Assembly (NCBI RefSeq): GCF_024713975.1
Contig: NC_091094.1
Span: 16,773,001 to 16,837,000 of the forward strand
DNA from: Paralichthys olivaceus
Lineage: Eukaryota; Chordata; Actinopteri; Pleuronectiformes; Paralichthyidae
Direction: 5' to 3'
DNA: 64,000 bases
The notes below the pieces were generated by a model, which did not search any database, had not been told where the DNA came from, and saw nothing but the letters and a program-made list of their open reading frames with translations. Of the stretch, positions 59,201 to 64,000 are shown piece after piece (within the stretch, counting starts at the first letter, position 1; every line of letters starts with the position of its first letter). The position numbers were made by a program, and so were the translations under genes.

Positions 59201-62200
59201 TGTCCAGTGATTGCTGTGGCAGCAAAGCCCGGGGGCCCAGAGGCCCCTGACGCAGAGGAGCCACAGGGAGTGCCCCAGTTAATAGAGGTAAGGTCTGGAA
59301 ACACACTTGATGATAATGCAATTTGCCGATCACCTCTATTGTCTATAAAAACAAGACATACAAATTTGTCAGTTTCTGTTAGATGTGATAGTAAACACAA
59401 ATTGCCTTAGTTATCTTTGGCATAACTCATATTTTTTTATTGCTGATATCAATATATTTGCCCATTGAGCCTGGCTGATTAATAAGTCAGTGTTTTCTTG
59501 TCAAGCTTTTCAATATCTGCAAATTAAGAACAGAGAGAACATAGATAAATGTATGTTATCGTACTTCCCACAGTATACTGCTGTAGAGTGATTATTATCC
59601 CTTGGCTGTTTATATAAAATGCACTTATTACATGAGGAAATGTGTACTGGGCATTGTTTGTGAAGCCAGCATAAAGCCAGACTTGATACTGGTTAAATAT
59701 GGATATAATCATCACCCCTTCCTTTCTTTTATCTGGGTTCATATTTGAGTAATTGTGTCCTGACAATATTGTGACAGCAGTCATATTTCTGTTTGTGAAA
59801 ATGTCTGCTTCACTTTTTTTGCTTGTCGGTCTCAGCTCCTGAAGAAACAGACATACCTCCCTCAGAGAGATCCTGCAGGTGACCTACTGATGGCTGTGGA
59901 CCATTGCTTCTCCATCCGTGGTCAGGGAACCGTCATGACCGGCACCATCCTGCAAGGGTCGTTGGCCATCAACGACACTGTGGAAATCCCAGCACTGAAG
60001 GTATCCTCTAGACAGCAGGAATTCAGACCCTCTGATATTTATAAAGAAAGTAACATTCCTGAGAACCGGTAATGCTCTTTTAGAAACCACAGAGGTTCGG
60101 AAGTTCAGTTGAGTGGAAGTGGGCAGACGGAGGGAGCGACGGCTGAGCGGGTCCAGAGGATGTGTCAGTTTAATGTGAGACAAGGATGAGGGGAAATTTA
60201 GGGTAATATAGAACAGATGTAAACTTTCAGTTACGTGCAGCAGCTTAGTCTGCAGTTATCATGTGCACCTCTCGGTGGCAGCAAATGTCTTAATGTCGCA
60301 AGACAAAGACTCAGCCTGGTCTAATTCTGTTGATTTGGTCAGTGTGTGGTAGTTGGAAACCACAGACACTAGGATGACTTAAAAAGAAAGAAAGATGAAT
60401 GGATACTATTTTATTTAGAGTTTTTATACTTTATTTTGGACATTTTTAAGTTACTGAAACAAAACAATGTTCATCAACTATGATGAAAAAAGTCAAAACT
60501 GTGTCAAAACTTGTTTTATTTAATAAATAAAGATGCAGAGCAACAAGAAATAAATCAATTTAAAATCATTTTCATTTTCCTGAGACCTTTATGAATTTAT
60601 TCATTTAATTAATTGACCTCAGTAAATTTGATCAGGAATTGTATATATCAATAAATGACAATTGCACATTTTTGACAAAGTGCTTCTGTTATCAGCTGTT
60701 TACTTACTTTTGTGCATATTTTATAGAGACATTTTTTAAATATTATGTCTGTGGAGATAATAACTGATTTATTCTCTCTATTTAATCTCATACTGTTTTG
60801 TGTGAAAATAAGACAACTGAAGAAATATGAAATTATGAAAAACAACCTATATTTTGTATTTTATGAAAACATAACATTGTGAACTATAAACTTGAAGTAG
60901 CCCATTCCTAGTATTCATAAAGTTTCCTTTTGTATCTGTTTGTAGACTGTTAAAACTGAGTTTGTTGTTTGTGTCAAAAATTTTTACACAATGTTATTTT
61001 CTGTATTTCTGCACTCTCTGATATCAGGTGACCAAGAAGATAAAATCGGTACAGATGTTTCGGAAGCCGGTGTCGGGGGCAATGCAGGGGGATCGTGTGG
61101 GCGTGTGTGTGACACAGTTTGACCCTAAACTGTTGGAGCGGGGTGTGGTGTGTACCCCAGGGTCCCTGCGCACACTCTATGCAGCTGTCATCTCTGTCAG
61201 GAAGATAGGCTACTTCAAGGGTTCTCTTGCCACCCGTGCCAAGTTCCACATCACCATGGGTCACGAAACAGTCATGGCGAAGGTTACCTTCTTTGGCCTG
61301 CCACCTGTGGAGGCCTCCGACTCCTCAACCGACACTAAACAACCTCCATCACTGCCCAACTCCCTGGAAACTCCCTTCACATGTGACAGGCAGTACTTCT
61401 ACCAGGATGAGTATGTCACAAGCCAGGGGGAGTCAAGTTCAGGACCTGACCCAGAGCAATGGGCCTTGTTAGAGTTTGAGCGGCCTGTCACATGTCCCCC
61501 CCTCTGCCTTGTGATTGGCTCAAAACTGGACAGAGACATCCATGCCAATGCATGTCGGTTAGCCTTCCAAGGCCATCTGTTACAGGGGTTTGAAGATAAA
61601 AGCTATGCAGAGACTGCCCTGCCTCATCTGCACATCTACAAGACCAAACACAAGGAGGGACAGGTGGAGAGGGTAAGTGGATACTCGATGGTTTGATATT
61701 GAAAATGTTCTGTTTCATGATTATCAACCTCTTCTCTCACCCTTGATTGTTGTTCCAGCTCCTCTGCCCTCTCTATCACCTTGTACTTCTTCTGTCTCTG
61801 GTTATTTGGATGTTTCTCATTGCTGGTGGCACTGGAGCGTGCCTGTCAGACAGAGCCCCTATTGTATAATCATAAACAGACACGTACACACAAACAAGCA
61901 TTTATATGCCCTGATGAGCAGCGTTTGAGGCACGGCTGCGTACGCATGCCTTAGCATGTGCTGAGACATTGAGGTGTGTGTGGGTGGCCGCCTGACGCCA
62001 GTAGCCCTGTCTACATGTCAGTGGCTGGCGCTGTTTGGACACACCTGAGTGGCACAGGAATACCCACATGACAGTGTGAGTTAACCTGACTCTGTCTCTC
62101 TCTCTGGCTCAGCATCTTTCCCTCTCTAGCTCCACTCTCCTCTCTCACTTACATGCCATCTTGATTTTAGTTTTTCTGTTATTGCTTTCGAGTTCTGCCC

Positions 62201-63701
62201 TAAATCCCGAAGTCCAGTTCAAAGCGATCTATATCTCATGTTGTCCAATTTCTTGTTCTCTTTTTGACTTCAACATCAGATTTGAGAATTTTTCAAAAAG
62301 TTACCACCCTCCCCAACCGCTTGCAGTTTGGATTTTAGGTTGTGTGTGCCCGAAAACATGTCCTTTGGCGTTTTTTCTGTGTGCACCCTCGTGCAGGGTT
62401 AGATTCAGGTTAGGGGTCAAGAGTGTGAACTAGTTTCCTGCTGTTAGCACCTCAGGCTGTTGACAGCTTCAGTCGCTGCCTCAGGAGTAGAGGAGTGCGT
62501 GCGAGAGGTCAGACCATGGTCATGTGACGTAGCATTTGTCATCTCACAGAAAAGGGCAGTTATGTTTCAAGACTTAAAAATTCCCTTTGGTAAAAGAACA
62601 CATTACTGGCATTGCTGAGTTATGACAGCCTCATCCAGTCACAATTCATACGGTCTATCGGATGTGTATAGCAACTGTAATTTTTGTCTGTATCAGAGCA
62701 TCAGTCACGCTTGAGGGACATCAGGGTCAAACGTTCAGGAATGAATGAGGGAAAGGATGAAGACAGTGGAAGGGCTGGCGGTGGGGGGGTGAGCAGGAGA
62801 CAGAGCGGTGCCCTCCTCTTATCATATTAGTGGCAGGTTAGATCGACTTAGTGATGGATGATAAGCAAGAAATACAAACAAACATGGCATAAAATGTGCA
62901 GGAGCATGAAGGAGAGCGTGCGAGACAGCTAGACGGAGATTCCTAAATAATGTGACCGATGACGAACCGTTTGGCACAGGACAGATGATCAACTCTTCTC
63001 CCTCATTCAGCCAAGATAACAGAGTGAAATCATGGCAACCCACAACATATAGACATCTCAGGAAGGAGCCAGCCTATCAAATTAAAAGACAAAATGTTTA
63101 CATCCATGGAGTGTAACTGAACAATATATGCAGACATCCTGATGTGGTCACACTCAACTAGAATGACACTCAGTTGTGTGTATTCCGCCACCCAAGTCCA
63201 GCAAGTCCTCTTTTGTTTGGATAACCACCAAAATTGCACACACTCATAGATTTGCCAGCCCCCTAAATTTACATGATTTTCATTAAGATCCATGAATGAT
63301 TGTGTGAAATAATCAAAATACTTGTCCAGAATAATCATTGCATTATAGTATGAGCTGTTTACAGCGTTTTATGGTACTCCTAATGTAGTTTTTGTAAAAC
63401 CCTGCTGAGCCAAACAAACCAACCAACAAACAAATGACCAGGGGTGAAATATAACCTCCTTACATCTGTCACACCTGGAGTTTTCATTGTTTCTGTTATT
63501 TAGGCCCCCACTCATAAGCCTCTTTCCCCCTCTCCTGTGCTCAGGTGAGTGATGACTACTCTGTGATTGGCCGCAACCTGTTCAAGAAGGAGACCAACCT
63601 CCAGCTCTTTGTGGGGCTGAAGGTCACACTGTCGACGGGTGAGAGCGGCGTTATCGAGGGTGGGTTTGGACAGAGCGGGAAGTTCAAGATTCGGATACAA
63701 G
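56209..63701 (+). CDS. eefsec: Selenocysteine-specific elongation factor EEFSEC, 3' end outside the window
   Basis: GTPase that brings Sec-tRNA to UGA codons during selenoprotein synthesis, working with SECISBP2 and the SECIS element. Coding exons in the window: 56209-56509, 58560-58767, 59191-59287, 59836-60000, 61028-61672, 63545-63701. Together they encode 524 aa and end in phase 1 at a GTAAGG donor. Human EEFSEC is 596 aa, so about 70 residues, the basic C-terminal end, lie beyond the window. GTPase motifs: GHVDSGKT (21-28), RERGITLDLG (50-59), DCPGH (87-91), NKID (141-144), AAKPGG near 180-185. Domains 2 and 3 follow, including TQFDPKLLERG and the HITMGHETVMAKV block, and exon 6 begins domain 4. 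The acidic loop between strands near residue 70 is shorter than in human. No disabling change seen. Confidence 0.95.
56559..56650 (+). mobile_element. hAT element fragment in eefsec intron 1
   Basis: It starts CAGGGGTCACCAACACGGTG and stays nearly identical to the element at 29256 for about 80 bp (CGGGCACCAGGTAGCCCCCA block). The sequence then diverges and no matching right terminus was found, so this is a 5' fragment or a longer relative whose end I cannot place. Confidence 0.7.
57530..57835 (+). repeat. tRNA-like-headed dispersed repeat, copy B
   Basis: It contains GTGTGGAGTTTGCATGTTCT, CTCCAGCTTCCTCCCACACT and GGCATGCAGATTAGAG, then AGACCTGTCCAGTGTGAACC, CAATGGCAGCTGGCATTGGC and GACCCTCAAAAGATGAGTAT. 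This is the full-length order of the family also seen at 19476. It lies in eefsec intron 1 and contributes an artefactual open frame on the minus strand. Confidence 0.6.
63400..63460 (+). repeat. Dispersed repeat tail (AACCAACCAACAAACAAA)
   Basis: CCTGCTGAGCCAAACAAACC followed by AACCAACAAACAAA resembles the tail of the family at 16120-16262. It lies 85 bases upstream of eefsec exon 6. Confidence 0.35.
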
Positions 63702-64000
63702 GTAAGGAGTCCCACGTGCATCATAACAGTAGACACTGACAGTAGCTCGACACTGGAAGGTGTAGAGAAGTGTCCCTCTTCATCAGCACACACATCCTGA
63801 GCACTCAATGTCTCCTTGTCTTTCGAGTAACTACAGACAGTTTTCAGGATGTGGTAATCCTGAGCCACATTCCCAGGATTCCTCTGGGGATTGCCCGTGT
63901 TCCGGGGGAAGTCTGTTCTCTGTTTATTTTACCTTCTGTTGCTCCAAACCCACGGCTCCACACCGGGAGGGAATGAGAAAACAAAAACATTTAGAAAGAG

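Overview
The window is vertebrate nuclear DNA, almost certainly from a ray-finned fish and probably a percomorph teleost. Evidence: long split genes with GT-AG introns, many (CA)n, (GA)n and (TA)n microsatellites, short TIR elements and Tc1/hAT relics typical of fish, and compact gene spacing. Encoded proteins are clear orthologues of human genes, with near-identical lengths where complete (RUVBL1 456 aa, RFT1 541 aa). Exon boundaries were placed by eye, using splice motifs, unbroken reading phase across every junction, and remembered family sequences. No alignment was run.

Layout. 1-22,650: fgd5 (+), a Cdc42-type RhoGEF with a long acidic N-terminus, then DH-PH-FYVE-PH, 21 coding exons, about 1,497 aa. 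22,650-28,050: intergenic, repeat-bearing, no gene seen. 28,060-41,600: prkcd (+), protein kinase C delta, 17 coding exons, 684 aa, with a likely non-coding first exon in a GA-rich promoter. 42,300-46,790: rft1 (+), an ER multi-pass protein of N-glycosylation, 10 exons. 47,990-48,778: mustn1 (+), a 78-aa musculoskeletal nuclear protein, 3 exons. 50,050-55,400: ruvbl1 (-), the pontin AAA+ ATPase, 11 exons. 56,209 to beyond the window end: eefsec (+), the selenocysteine elongation factor, first 6 coding exons (524 aa). Ruvbl1 and eefsec are divergent and share an 808-bp upstream region with three CCAAT boxes.

The genes do not form a pathway. They are a synteny block whose human counterparts, as I recall, lie at separate places on chromosome 3 (FGD5 3p25; PRKCD, RFT1 and MUSTN1 3p21; RUVBL1 and EEFSEC 3q21). 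Introns carry several transposon families. The best-resolved are a ~365-bp TIR element present in four copies, one of which is split by a 569-bp solo-LTR-like insertion, and a 477-bp hAT element with an 8-bp target duplication.

I found no undescribed system. The most interesting signals are dinucleotide repeats placed directly at splice sites in three different genes, a possible cryptic cassette exon inside the first PH domain of fgd5, and a divergent DH-domain helix in the same gene.
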